Positions 1 through 10,839 of a stretch of DNA of 64,000 nt are shown in pieces. A program made the translations under genes and the position numbers. Location: the NCBI GenBank assembly GCA_951329385.1, contig OX589610.1:18827033-18891032 (forward strand), in the 5' to 3' direction. This DNA comes from Polia nebulosa (Eukaryota; Arthropoda; Insecta; Lepidoptera; Noctuidae). Under the pieces are notes generated by a model that made no database searches, was not told where the DNA came from, and worked only from the letters and a program-made list of their open reading frames with translations. Each line of letters opens with the position of its first letter. The stretch's first letter is position 1.

Positions 1-298
1 AGTCGCTCCATGTAATATACTGGTATTCTTTAATTATGTTGGCAATCTTTAATATTAGGATGTGATGGGGGCCTGGAGCTCTGAAATACAGGCCTAGGCT
101 TAGTTCAGACTCCAGATCTCCCACAAATTACAATTGTTTTGCAATAATATCTGTCAACATACTTAACTAGCATTAAGTAATTTTGTGGAGATATAAATAA
201 ACATTTTTATTATTTTTTATTTTATTATTATTCAGCTGCATCCGGTTAGACTGGAAGCCGACCCCAAGATTGTTGGGAAAAGGCTAGGCAGATGATGA
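1..298 (+). repeat. 5S-like SINE 3' part, split by a roughly 200-bp insertion
   Basis: Bases 1-30 match the part of the SINE that reads gtcgctccatgtaaaatac. The element resumes at about 226 (attcagctgcatccgg) and runs to its 3' end, which finishes in an atgatgat run near 298. The intervening 31-226 has an AATAAA near its end and an AT-rich tail, like the 3' end of another retroelement. A short repeat, tattc, flanks the insertion on both sides. The window edge cuts the left end. Confidence 0.6.
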
Positions 299-301
299 TA
301 A

Positions 302-350
302 GACAACTTCTCCCACTCTGGGTGGATCAAGAGGGAGTGTCACACTTTTC
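302..350 (-). repeat. Fragment of the poly(A)-tailed SINE-like family
   Basis: The text acttctcccactctgggtgg and the following gtgtca match the 3' portion of the copies at 4082-4369, 55741-56045 and 57955-58269. Only about 50 bases remain. Confidence 0.5.
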
Positions 351-442
351 CTGCCTTTTTTTTACTGTTGATAGGCATGTGTTTGAAGTATGCGTATGCG
401 TTTCGGGTGAATAAACCCGAGTTCCTTCATTTACCCTTTGCA

Positions 443-728
443 TGCCAGTGCCAAGCCGTTGGTCTTGATCATTCATAGACTTTTGACAGTTCTTATGAGT
501 CAGAAACCTAAAAATCTGCCAGCCAGTCTTGCCTCGGGGTGTCGTGTTACTTGGTAACTAGATTGTGGATGTCAGATCGGCAGTCGCTCCATGTAAAATC
601 ACATAAGTACAACAGGATTCGGATCGAATGAAAGATGAAGAGATGGATGGAACTGGTATGCAGCTGCATCCGATTTCCGGTAAGACTGGAAACTGTCCGC
701 AAGATAGTTGGATAAACAGGCTAGTCTG
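443..728 (+). repeat. Divergent 5S-like SINE copy, 5' truncated
   Basis: The order of blocks matches the reverse complement of the 1584-1931 copy: ccgttggtct, ccagtcttgcc, gggtgtcgtgttac, gtaactagattgtgg, gtcgctccatgtaaaat, cagctgcatccg, and a degraded aagatagttgg. It has many substitutions and lacks the 5S-like head, so it is an old copy. Confidence 0.65.
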
Positions 729-1568
729 TCGATGGGTGTGTTTCAATTATGTAACTTGGCGTTTTTTTTAATTTAGGCAATATACCGCTGAAAATTCGTC
801 CATGAGCTTTTACTTTGTGCCAATTTCGCCTTAAATGCCAAACTTGCCTAAAGCATTCTGTTCAGTGTTACGAGCACGTATCAGTAATCAAATTAGGAGA
901 TTTTATCACATCAAATTATTATCAAACTACATTAATGTTTCTCAAATCATTCCTATCATAATGGCCCATTTAAATAAATGCCACTTTAGAATGACAACAA
1001 AAATGTTTTGCGAAACCAAAGCTCAGGCGTAACCCATTTCCAAATCTGACATTTTAACACACCGTGTCGCTTTGTGTTCAGACTACGTAGAATTTGAGAC
1101 ACAGTGTTAAGAAATCGTTGGTTAATGTTGGTTGTTGGAAAACAGTGTTGTAGGGCTATAGCGTTTTGTAACGAAACCGCATTCAATCTTAGAGTAGGAA
1201 GCCGCTGGGTAATTTAAATATTTGACAGCCTATTAGTTTGTGAATTAGTTGAACATCTTACTTGCCTAAGATCTCATTAGTAATTTCGTTTAGCGTACTA
1301 TACAATTTAATTTAGCTTTTCTATAAATCGCTTTATAGATGCAACTATCTTTTAATGTAAATTCTACTTGATTTATATGTACTTCATCGTGCTTTAGAAA
1401 CTGTGCTGTCATTAAAACAGTGATTAATAAAGGTTCCGCAGAATTAATTGATTTAATGGCTTAGCTACAGTTTTGCGAAGGTGAACGTGTATGTAAAACG
1501 CTGATTGCTTATGTCACCGGATAATTGAAAACACGATAAGTTTGTTATAAATTTGGCAAAATCATAAG
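729..1568. other. No gene or repeat recognised
   Basis: AT-rich sequence with only short chance open frames on either strand (835-1032, 986-1186). No splice-bounded coding or structured element was seen. Confidence 0.5.
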
Positions 1569-1583
1569 CTCTCGATAACAGAT

Positions 1584-1931
1584 CAATCTGCCTAGCCTTT
1601 TCCCAACTATCTTGGGGTCGGCTTCCGGTCTAACCGGATGCAGCTGAATACCAGTATTTTACATGGAGTGACCGCTTACCTGACCTCCACAACCCAGTTA
1701 CTGGGTAATACGATACCCCTTGGTAAGACTGGTTGTCAGACTTTCGGGCTTCTGACGACCCGCCCAAAAATCCACGATTGACAGCCGAGACCAACGGCTT
1801 AACGTGCTTTCCGAGGCACGGAGGTGTCTCGGTATGTAAAGATGGTCACCCATCCATGGACCAACCCCGGCAAGCGTAGCTTAACCTGATGGATCGATCC
1901 GTGCGGATGTTATTACTTTAGCGACGAGCTC
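1584..1931 (-). repeat. 5S-rRNA-derived SINE (SINE3-like), full copy with 15-bp target duplication
   Basis: Read on the minus strand, the head contains ggttaagctacg followed by ggatgggtgacc, the order and approximate spacing of box A and box C of the internal promoter of 5S rRNA genes. The aligned stretch covers about 65-80 bases. The body follows (cctcggaaagcacgtta, then ggtaagcggtcactccatg), and the 3' end reads gaagccgaccccaag. Perfect 15-bp copies of ctctcgataacagat at 1569-1583 and 1932-1946 flank it. That indicates target-primed reverse transcription by a partner LINE. The family is abundant in moth genomes; the link to 5S rRNA is my reading of the sequence. Confidence 0.8.
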
Positions 1932-1946
1932 CTCTCGATAACAGAT

Positions 1947-2328
1947 ATCGAGAAGAGATATAATTATAATAAATCCCATCCAAATTCAATAGTTTAAAAT
2001 ATGTCCATGTTTTATGGAGAAGAGTTTACAATCTCACCCGATTTATTGTAAACTAACAATGTTTAAAATAACCCGGTGGCATCTATAAAACTAATTCAGA
2101 ACTAAATCTCACTTCAAATACAAATTCATTAAAGTTCGTTCACATTATGACAAAAGCGATCTTAATCAGAACAAATAGGTAATGAAAAAAAAAAAACAAA
2201 TGAATTCGAAACGTAGCACACACTGAAACAATTGAATGGTGGTATGGAACCATGAATCAAGCGAGAAAACAAAAAAATGGTTTGCAAAAAAATTACACCT
2301 TTTCTTTTTTTGTATTTGTTTTTTTTTA
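1947..2328. other. No gene or repeat recognised
   Basis: AT-rich unique-looking sequence with poly(A) and poly(T) runs. Nothing further supported. Confidence 0.4.
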
Positions 2329-2440
2329 TCGATTCACCATAATCTCGCCTGATGGTAAGCGATGATATGGTCGACGACATAGCACGCTTGCCTAGAAGCC
2401 TATTCACTCTTGACTTTAAGACCCCTAGTTTGTAGTAGTA
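2329..2440 (-). mobile_element. Non-LTR LINE 3' end, fragment
   Basis: The minus strand encodes GVLKSRVNRLLGKRA followed by SLTIR, the C-terminus of the same reverse-transcriptase family found at 24330-25700 (there GVFKSR). The nucleotide signature cctgatggtaagcgatgat is shared. Only the last 30-40 codons and part of the 3' UTR remain. Confidence 0.7.
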
Positions 2441-2520
2441 TATGGTATACATAATAAAGAGTATTCTATTCTAGAAAAGAAAAGTAAACGTAAAGTAAAG
2501 TAGTTAATAGAAAAGTAATA

Positions 2521-2679
2521 ACTTTTCTATTATCGTTTACGCTAACGGTTAGTACAAAATGTATGGCGATGACATTACTTGCGATAAGTCACGTGACGCT
2601 TCTCTACGGTGGCAATGTCATCGCCATACATTTTGTACTAAGCGTTAGCGAAGTATTAGCGTAAAAGATATTAGAAAAG
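2521..2679. mobile_element. Foldback MITE
   Basis: Two inverted arms of about 55 bases (2521-2576 and 2611-2679) contain gtacaaaatgtatggcgatg and its complement. The right arm has an extra block of about 12 bases. The central 35 bases include cacgtgac. There is no coding capacity, and the family is not named. Confidence 0.75.
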
Positions 2680-3243
2680 TAATATGGCTAAAGAGGGCTG
2701 GACTGTTTAGAAACTGTGAACTCGATTTATAATTTTCATGAAAACTGTCGCTTGATTCATTATTTCATTCCACCGTCCAATTTCCCCAACACACATACAC
2801 CCATAAGGCTGGTGGCACAAATCACAATAAACAGTCGATTTGCTCGATACAATAACCGCTTGGTACAAACCTAGGCTATAAATACACTATTGTTGTTCTA
2901 ATCCTGCGTTGACTAATCGAATGCCCGCAGTTAAAGCAGGCTTACGGGTAATCAGTAGTAATAATAGCAGGCGGTTTAATTAAACATGGTGGAGTCGGTC
3001 GTTTGGTCCAATGTGTGTTTTGTTTCAGAACGTTTTGGAGTTAGACGAGTATTAATAGTCAGGCGAATTGAGTGACTAGTATGAGGCATTGTTCTTCAAG
3101 AGTTTAGCTGGCTAGGCTTAATCCTGATTGTGTATTTGCATTCCGAATGATGCAGGTTTGAATGTATGGCTGAGTGTTATGACTCGTAATTTAAACAATA
3201 TAATTTAACAAGACTAGTCTCTGCTAGCGTATCTTGTAAGACT
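2680..3243. other. No gene or repeat recognised
   Basis: Unique-looking sequence, including a mildly GC-richer part at 2780-2990. No coding signal. Confidence 0.4.
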
Positions 3244-3576
3244 CAATCTGCCTAGCCTTTTCCCAACTATCTTGGGGTCGGCTTCTAGTCTTATCAGATG
3301 TAGCTGAATGCCAGTATTTTACATGGAGCGACTGCCTACCTGACCTCCACAACCCAGTTACTGGGTAATACGATACCTCTTGGTCAAACTGGTTGTCAGA
3401 CTTGCGGGCTTCTGTCGACCCGTAACAACTATCAAAGAGCCACGATTGACAGCCGGGACCAACGGTTTAACGTGCTTTCCGAGGCACGGAGGAGTCTCGG
3501 TATGTAAAGATGGTCACCCATCCATGGACTCATGAAGGATCGACCCATGCCGCTGTTATTACTTTACTCACGAGCT
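3244..3576 (-). repeat. 5S-like SINE copy with deleted head segment
   Basis: Same family and orientation as 1584-1931. The sequence between the box-C-like gatgggtgacc and the 5' end is shortened: the roughly 25 bases holding the box-A-like ggttaagc are missing. No clear target duplication was seen. Confidence 0.75.
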
Positions 3577-4081
3577 GATTATGCTGATTATGCTTAGGTT
3601 ATTTTATGCTACCTTGTAGAGGTATTGTTCTTCAGATTTAGTCCAGCGGGTTTAACATCATCCTGGTTGTGTATTTGCATTCTGTACAATGCTGGTTTAA
3701 TTTTAGGGCCCATTGACGACATTCTTACAGCTGATTGTTACATCTTGCAACGTTTGTTATGTTACTGAGGCTTCGCATTGTATCTTAAACAATACTATTT
3801 TATGATTGGTAAACAATACCCACTATTTTCATTTAGGATGATCAGTCACAGCTAACTCTTATGACTGTCATCCATAAAAATACTCGTACAATGAAAATGA
3901 AATGTTATTGACGAATTGCTAACAATACCAATGGTTATTTTAAGACTAACGATTCTCTGTTAGAAACGGAACTACAATTTTTGCATGAAAGTTTAGACTT
4001 ACGTTGGAAATACCCGATACGCGCGAAAAACTTAACCCTTTCCTTGCAGTCGGGTAATAAATTCAAATATAGGTAAGGCTA
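3577..4081. other. No gene or repeat recognised
   Basis: AT-rich unique-looking sequence. Several short runs resemble sequence near 3100-3180 (for example gtgtatttgcattc), hinting at an old local duplication, but no element was defined. Confidence 0.4.
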
Positions 4082-4369
4082 TTTTTTTTGTGAGGTGGAA
4101 AATCATCCAATGACATCGCCCGCTTTAAGGTGGAGCGGGAGGGCGTGTCAGACTCTTACTGACTAAAACCCACCCCTATTCCTTCCCTGCCCTGAGTGCC
4201 CAGGGGTGTGGTAACTCTGTTTAGAATTTATCCACAACCCCTGGGCAGGCATCGGCCATGACGGGCCCCGTCATTATTGCTGACAATTCTTTGAGGCGCG
4301 CGTGGAACACTCGGGCTTGGTGCTGATCGTACGGCGAGCTACCCATTACTCGCCGTCTGTAGGCCGGGG
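4082..4369 (-). repeat. Poly(A)-tailed SINE-like element, nearly full length
   Basis: On the plus strand it opens with a T run, then ggtggaaaatcatcc, gtcagactcttactgac, ggcatcggccatgacggg and gaggcgcgcgtggaac, and closes with an imperfect cggcgag...ctcgccg stem. Read on minus, that stem is the 5' end and the T run is the poly(A) tail. It matches 55741-56045 and 57955-58269 with small deletions. No tRNA- or 5S-like head was identified. Confidence 0.75.
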
Positions 4370-4370
4370 A

Positions 4371-4668
4371 ATATATATATAATAATAATAATAATATTCC
4401 ACAACTATCACACAACGCCATCTAGTCCCAAGCTAAGCAGAGCTTGTGTTATGGGTACTAGACAACTGATAAACATACTTATATATTTCTAAATACATAC
4501 ATATTATAGATAAATTACACCCAGACACAGAACAAATGATCGTGCTCATTACACAAACATTTGTCCTGGGTGGGAATCGAACCCACGACCTCCGGCATAG
4601 CAGTCAGGGTCACTAACCACTAGACCAACAGGCCAGTCACTAACCACTAGACCAACAGGCCAGTCAAA
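4371..4668 (-). repeat. tRNA-derived SINE with duplicated head
   Basis: The minus strand has a tRNA-like head with an A box tggtctagtgg (4617-4627, repeated at 4644-4654) and a B box ggttcgattcc (4573-4583). A body follows (gtctagtacccataacac), and the tail is AT-rich with an AAT-type repeat near 4378-4396. A 27-bp tandem duplication has copied the A box. It lies directly against the SINE-like element to its left. It is not a functional tRNA: no clover-leaf could be closed. Confidence 0.75.
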
Positions 4669-5837
4669 TATAAATATAAGGCAGTCAAATATATATATAA
4701 ATATAAGGCTATTGGCATGTAAATTTTTTAGAATCTCTAAGTAGCATCTTATCCATTCCTTTTTGTAGACCGCTACGGCAAATATGTTAGTAATTTCAAT
4801 GTTATTTCTGCAAAAATGTAGCTGTACACTTTTCGACCACCTACGAAAAGGTACAGGGTGGTCTATTAGAAGAGCCACACCTCATACTCAAACACCTTTC
4901 GCCTCAGGACCTCTCATTTCATAACCTCCAAACATTATCCCAATTTAAACATCACTCCTCGCAAAACAAGTAATGATAGCTAATTTTATTGATGTTCGAC
5001 CCGAGTTACAATTTAAATACTGATCGTTTGAAACAGCAGACGTAATGATGATAATGGCCGCCGATTAGTTACGATATCGACCACCAGGGGCGCCACGTGC
5101 GCAAGACCGGTTCTTCAGGGAAGGGCTTTTATGAAATGCTTTAATGTAGTGAGTTCATATGTGGATTAAATAGTGGTGTATGCAGAGCATGGTATGTGCT
5201 ATTATGATTTTAGTAAACGGCCGGCAATGGATAAGTAGGAGTATAAAATGGTTACAAGTATGTGGGCACGGAAGCCAAGTCTTTTCAAATAGAATGCATA
5301 TGAATAGGAAGACTAGACAGCAGGGGAAAACTTAGACAAAATTACCCATATAAAGCTAAAAGTTTAAATGAAGGATTGGAGAAACAAAAGATTCATTTTG
5401 AGACCTACCCACCATTCACTCTTGCTGTATGCCAATTTACTTGGATACATCCCTTTATAGCCATGCCATCTTTCATTCAGTCCATCCAAAGTTTCTTTGT
5501 TCTCTCTCCTTTTATAGCCGTTCTCAATTCCACATTAATGATCAACGTTTTCTCATGACTCTTACTCATTCCTCCGCATCATATGCCTATAATTTTTTTC
5601 AGGTACCGGTGCCACTTTAATACTTCCTCTTATACATATATGTCATCGTATAATTTCAAACACCGTCAGTTTATGATACTCATAATTTCCGTGAAATCGT
5701 GAATTTTTTATTTTCATTACATTGTAAATTATCGAATTTGGATTGGATTCATTATAATATTAGCAACGATCTATTCACATTATATCGAGATTTAACTCTC
5801 TCGTAAGATATAAGTTAAAATTGCGGTGTTTACTATC
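4669..5837. other. No gene; one CTCF-like/E-box patch
   Basis: Mostly AT-rich unique-looking sequence. At 5081-5103 there is a GC-rich run, ccaccaggggcgccacgtg, which holds a CTCF-like core one base short and an overlapping CACGTG. Overlapping open frames at 5376-5620 have no recognisable product. Confidence 0.4.
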
Positions 5838-5995
5838 CTGCCAGTCTGTGTTTCCTGTTAGCTACAACCTCGGAGTCTAAGTCGAGAGTGAATAGGTTAC
5901 TTCAAGGCAAGCGTGCTCCATCTTCGACCACATCATCGCTAACCATCAGGTGAAATAGTGATCAAACGCGAGACTATCATCGGTTAAAAAAATCC
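5838..5995 (+). mobile_element. Non-LTR LINE 3' end, fragment
   Basis: The plus strand reads SVFPVSYNLGV, then after a frameshift SRVNRLLQGKRAPS and SLTIR before a stop. This is the C-terminus of the reverse-transcriptase family found at 24330-25700. It continues with the shared 3' UTR (tcaaacgcgag). The same 3' UTR motif also occurs alone at 57612-57641. Confidence 0.75.
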
Positions 5996-8900
5996 ATTAC
6001 ATGTACTCATCTCTTATTTTATCTATTCGTGTAACACCACATATCCTTTTTAGCATTCTCATATCCCACCACTGTCAACGAGAAAACTTCATAGTAATCA
6101 TACATTTACGTACAGAAAACACTACATTAAATCACCAGTACTATACTTATACAACATTATAGACGCCAGTACTTAGAAATGTGCACTGAAACGCCGTAAA
6201 ACTCAGAAATAGAGACGTTATAGAGTTCCATAATGAATAATTGATTAAGTACGACCATTGCCCTGTTGAGGAGTTCCGTACACATTGTTTTAAAGTTATA
6301 ACACAGTGTTATGTTATTCTAAGTCAAAGTGTTTATGACCGTGCTTGCAAGGGAGAATGCTTTGCAGTTTAAGTTTATAAATATTTGCTTCAAAAGTTGG
6401 CGCTTTAACTTAATGATGTCTTTAATGGGCATTTTCTTACGTCATACTCATAACTTTGCTGGTCAACTAGTGACTTGGCATGAGAATATTATGCGTAGAT
6501 TAACACAGTGTAAGTTCAGGGGTTTCACTATGAAGAGATCTTCAAGGGCCACATTAATTCTCTCGAACGTTTGTGGTCGATTGAATGGGTTTATATCCCT
6601 TGAAATTAATGAACACATCCTTTGGTGCAACTGATGAAAACTCCACTAGGGCAGCAATGGAAATCATCTTTTCTCAGCCTCTTCCACGTTAAATCTGTTC
6701 TGTCAGGAATCTCGTTTCTGGTGCAGCTATGGTACTTCAGTTTTTTGTTAACAAACTTATAAAAGCTATTACTATTGTCAGCTGCATAAGTGTCTTGCGA
6801 CCATTAACCAAACAATAAAAATAAAGACATCTATGAAGATACTCTCTGCACATTACTAAAGCCTAATAAAAACTATCCAACTAGACAAAATACCCCAAAT
6901 CTCCGTAACCACAGTAGCAGATATACTATCTTAGTAGAAGCGCGTGTTTCAGTTGAATCGATTATAATTTACAATTACCGTTTTGCCACGGGCGAGGATC
7001 CAAGCCCGAACACAATATCTCGATTCTCACTGAGATCGTATTTATTTGTTTCGCGTAGGTATCCATTTTGTGTTAAGGTAACACCGTCTATAGAGTGCCG
7101 GCATTGTGGCAGATTTTATTTGTTTCTGATAAATAAATAGACTATTTTAGAAACAAAAACGGTTGATACAATTCGTTGAGATTTCTTTTTTTCTTCTAAC
7201 TTAGAGCTAGTTTATCCTCGAGGTTTTTTAAAATCATTCATCACATCTTCTTATTCTCTAATGCTAAAAATGGAGATTTGAATATCTTCATTTTTAGTGA
7301 TTCTTATTTCTTAATTATATTGTACCTCAAGATCACCCAATCTCCTAAATATATCAGGCACATATAAACAATGGCCACTCTTTTATAAAATAAAAATCCA
7401 TCTTATCTCTTTGTAGTTCAGCAAAATCCTCACTGAAATCCAAATGGCCATCACCAAATTCCAGAGAGCATATCTCCCTCATGTATTGAGTCACTAAATC
7501 ACAGGCACGCTCGATCCATCCAATCAGGTCTCGGGACTCACGCGCAGCGTTAGATTGAGCCATTTCATCGCCGCCCGAGGTCCGATCTTATCTGTAGCAT
7601 CCTGATGTTCACTTATTTTGATACCATAACCTCTTATTACGAATTGGAAGCGCTTCGACAGACATTCCTATGTAATTGTGGGATTTTTGTGCTCATTATG
7701 GGTTTTTAATGGGTGGTAGGTGTCTAGACCTGCGTTTAGTGGGTTAGGGATGTAATATATTATTTCATATGGGTGTTTTTCTTTCGGGAAATCGCAATCG
7801 CAACACGTAATCTTTGGGAATATAGAAAATATGAAATTGAAATGTTTTGTTGAGAACATTGAGCCCTGTAGGTTAAAATATAAATGAAGATGTTTTGGAC
7901 GAAAAGAGTACAGAGCAACAATGTAAAAAAAAATAGAAGTAAGAATTTTGTAAAGAAGAGAGAATTATAGACGGATGTTAAGGCAGGCAGGAATGTGAAA
8001 AACGAAGGATTTGATGCAGAACAAAATATGAATGGAAACAAGAATAATAAACATCGAACATTAATAAAATCCATACAATGCAAGATAACCTTGAACCTTT
8101 ATAACATGATTTTCTTTATAAGCTTAAAGCCTTTAGATCAAGCGGCAAACAAAAAAGATAAACCCATAATTTTCGCAGTACAAAACTAAATGCGAACAAT
8201 CCCGTCCATCTGATTAACCTACATACACCTATCATCATGATTTACACCTTCAATCATCTGTCTGTTACCAATCTGAGCCCTTTAAGCCTTATCAAAAAGA
8301 TCCGAAAGGAAACCCGAAACACACCTTAAAACAGTTTCACCAAACGAATTGAAACTTTATTCTTTGGTGACTAAGGTATTGATGGACAGTAATGACGAGT
8401 TGGTGAAGTAGATGAGAGAAGCTGTGTCGAATTGGTAGGAAATCGGGCTTAGTGTCAACAGTTAACGGAGATCCCGGTAAATGGTACTCGGTAGGGTGGT
8501 ACAATGAAGGCGATCTCTTTGTTCTTCAGTGCGGAGTTACACGCGTTTTCTAGTAAACGCTAAAGAATTGAACGCCTGTTCACGGTAACCGTTTTGTAAT
8601 TCTTTGCATAGTTTCGGGTCATCGGTGTCTTGGTTAAATTGTTTGTTGTGTTCTGTTCTACTTTGCTCTTTGTTTTTGGGTGGTTGGTTATACACTTTAC
8701 GGCTTTATTGCAAGTTTCTGCATTAACCTACCAACTAACTTAAAATTCAGTATCAGTTTTAACTTTATTTAGTCTAGTTTAGATGTGTTTTCTTTACTTT
8801 TACTTCTTCTTCGTAATTAGAACTCACAGGTTAAGAACATTTTGAACTGAATGCATTGCCAACACTTTTGTCTCTTCCAACTAACTCTTTCAAGTTCTAT

Positions 8901-9119
8901 TTTGGCTTCAGCTTCGTCTATCCCACCAACTTCAGCCCTGTGACCTCTTGTCCGGATGCCAGAGCTATCCTCCGCCCACTCCAATAAGATTCCAGCCGCG
9001 ACAGTCTCAAACCGAAACGCATCAAGAACCGTATCGAGTGACCCTAACAAAGGCTTACTAATTGCTTCGCCATCTCGCGGTGAAATTAATCAATCGTAGC
9101 TAGTGTGTACCTGCCTAAT
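5996..9119. other. Mostly unique sequence, no supported gene
   Basis: No repeat family recognised. Two short minus-strand frames, 7354-7563 (69 codons) and 8817-9050 (77 codons), have protein-like composition, but I recognise neither. The remaining short frames look accidental. Confidence 0.4.
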
Positions 9120-9265
9120 ATAAACTTCGCGGGCGGCTGACTTTGAAGCGGCGCGCTCTCCAATTAGCGCTCGCCGCCGCCTTTGGCGTTTGCCGCCTGC
9201 TTTGAGCCGGCCGCTGTGAGACTTCTCGCTCGTGCGGCGCTTGCCGTCTCGCTCTAACACCCCTC
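9120..9265. other. GC-rich patch, possible regulatory DNA
   Basis: A block of about 145 bases is strongly enriched in CG and GCC/CGC runs (gcgcgctctccaattagcgc, gccgccgcctttgg) within AT-rich surroundings. It shows no open frame or repeat signature. A regulatory role is only inferred from composition and from its place near a developmental gene. Confidence 0.3.
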
Positions 9266-9749
9266 CCGTCAGCCGATGCCATTTCGTTTTATACTTCTTG
9301 GTTTGAAAGCCTGGTTCGTTGTTGGATGTGTAAGATTTTAAGGTTTTGAGGTGACTAGGGACTTTTGCGTTTTAGCTGGATGTTGTTCGAGTCGAATTTG
9401 CTGTTTGTGCTCAATTGTAATTTATTTCTTGGATTGTAGACTTTCGGGTTTCTTTATAGCTTTGTATATAATTAAATACCTGCTTTAATAATAAGATGTC
9501 GTTCCTAAGTTGACACTTTCCGGTTCCGACAATGTTTAAAATTAGGAATTAACGTAAATCCACTTTTTTATTTCCTTTTAATCTCATTCCTAACAAGATT
9601 ATTATATATTTATTTATATATTTATCTTCATTTTTAATATTTCCTTTAAAAATACGGAAAATATCACTTACAGCCCGGAAACGGATAATTTCTACAATTA
9701 CAAACGCATAAAAGGTTATATTGGTCTCTAATACCGGATTTTATGAATG

Positions 9750-9830
9750 AGCCGTCGGCGGCGGGCTCGCGACTCCAAGTTCGATTCCCGGGTGATGCAA
9801 TCTTCTTGTTTTACTCCACCTTGACGAATG
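9750..9830 (+). repeat. tRNA-like SINE head fragment
   Basis: It contains ctccaagttcgattcccggg, a good B box in a tRNA T-loop context, downstream of ggcgggctcgcg. No acceptor stem or matching body was found, so it is read as a degraded tRNA-derived repeat rather than a tRNA gene. Confidence 0.35.
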
Positions 9831-10839
9831 AGATACGTGTGTGGCGATTAGTTTCGGGACCTTCTAATACCTGGTCGGAACAGCCGTTATTGTGAGATTT
9901 AGAGAACATTTTAAAAGTCATTTGTTGTATATTTTACGATGTTGGTACACCTACACCTTTACGACTTTGAGGTGAGCAGGGTGACCTGTCTTGAACACCC
10001 TGTATATTTGACTGATGCCGACGGTGAAAAAGGAACTAAAAGACCTGGACGTTTGACTTTGTGTCAATCTTAAATTGTAACAATGAAACCTATTAGAATT
10101 TCCAATGAAGTTTTTCGACCATTATCGAGTAGTAGTAGTCCATAGAGTAAAGGTCAAAAACCAAAACTTTTTGTCCATTACTGAAGGATGAGGTGGATGG
10201 CTATAAGAGTAGTGGCAGACCAAACAAAACGATGAATGAACTGTTTGAAAGATGAGTCTAGATGAAGGCTATTAGATGAAGATAATAAAGAAATATGTTA
10301 AGAAAATATGGTGCTCATTGCTATAATGAAAGTCTACTCCTGAGAATGATTGAACCTTTGCCACCAACTCCGCCACGAAGGACCAATAAAGGACCACTCT
10401 ATCCAAATTTCCAATTTCAAATCCCTGTCGGCACCATAGAGATTAAGAGCAAAATGACCGTTTGTACTTCGAACTTCCAAGTTTGAATTCGGATTAGTTT
10501 CTCTAGAAAAGCGCGTTTCTCGTAATAAATTCAAATTGTTTTCATGCTAAGGCATTGGTTACGGCAATTGCCTCAAACAGTCCAGTCGGGGAAATGGACT
10601 AGTATGCAGATTATTGAAAGCTAGAGTTTGCTAGACTAACAACTTGGCTCTAATTATGCACTGTTGTTTTTCATGGTTGCTCTAAGTTCTTGGTATGGGT
10701 GCAAATTGCTTAGCTTCAGGTAAATAGTACGTAGGTAAAGTGTAATCTGCCTGCACTATTTTGATAGTAAAATTTTTCACTGTAGTTAATGCTACAGAAC
10801 TTTTATTTTTGTATAATAAAGGAGAGGTAACAAAATTAT
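9831..10839. other. No gene; possible LINE scrap
   Basis: Near 10210-10260 the plus strand reads SGRPNKTMNELFER, which resembles the C-terminal GRP motif of non-LTR reverse transcriptases, but the match is too short to assign. The rest is unique-looking. Confidence 0.3.

Noticed and set aside
4560..4668. Possible tRNA gene on the minus strand
   Set aside because: A and B boxes are present, but no closed clover-leaf is possible, and a SINE body and tail follow.
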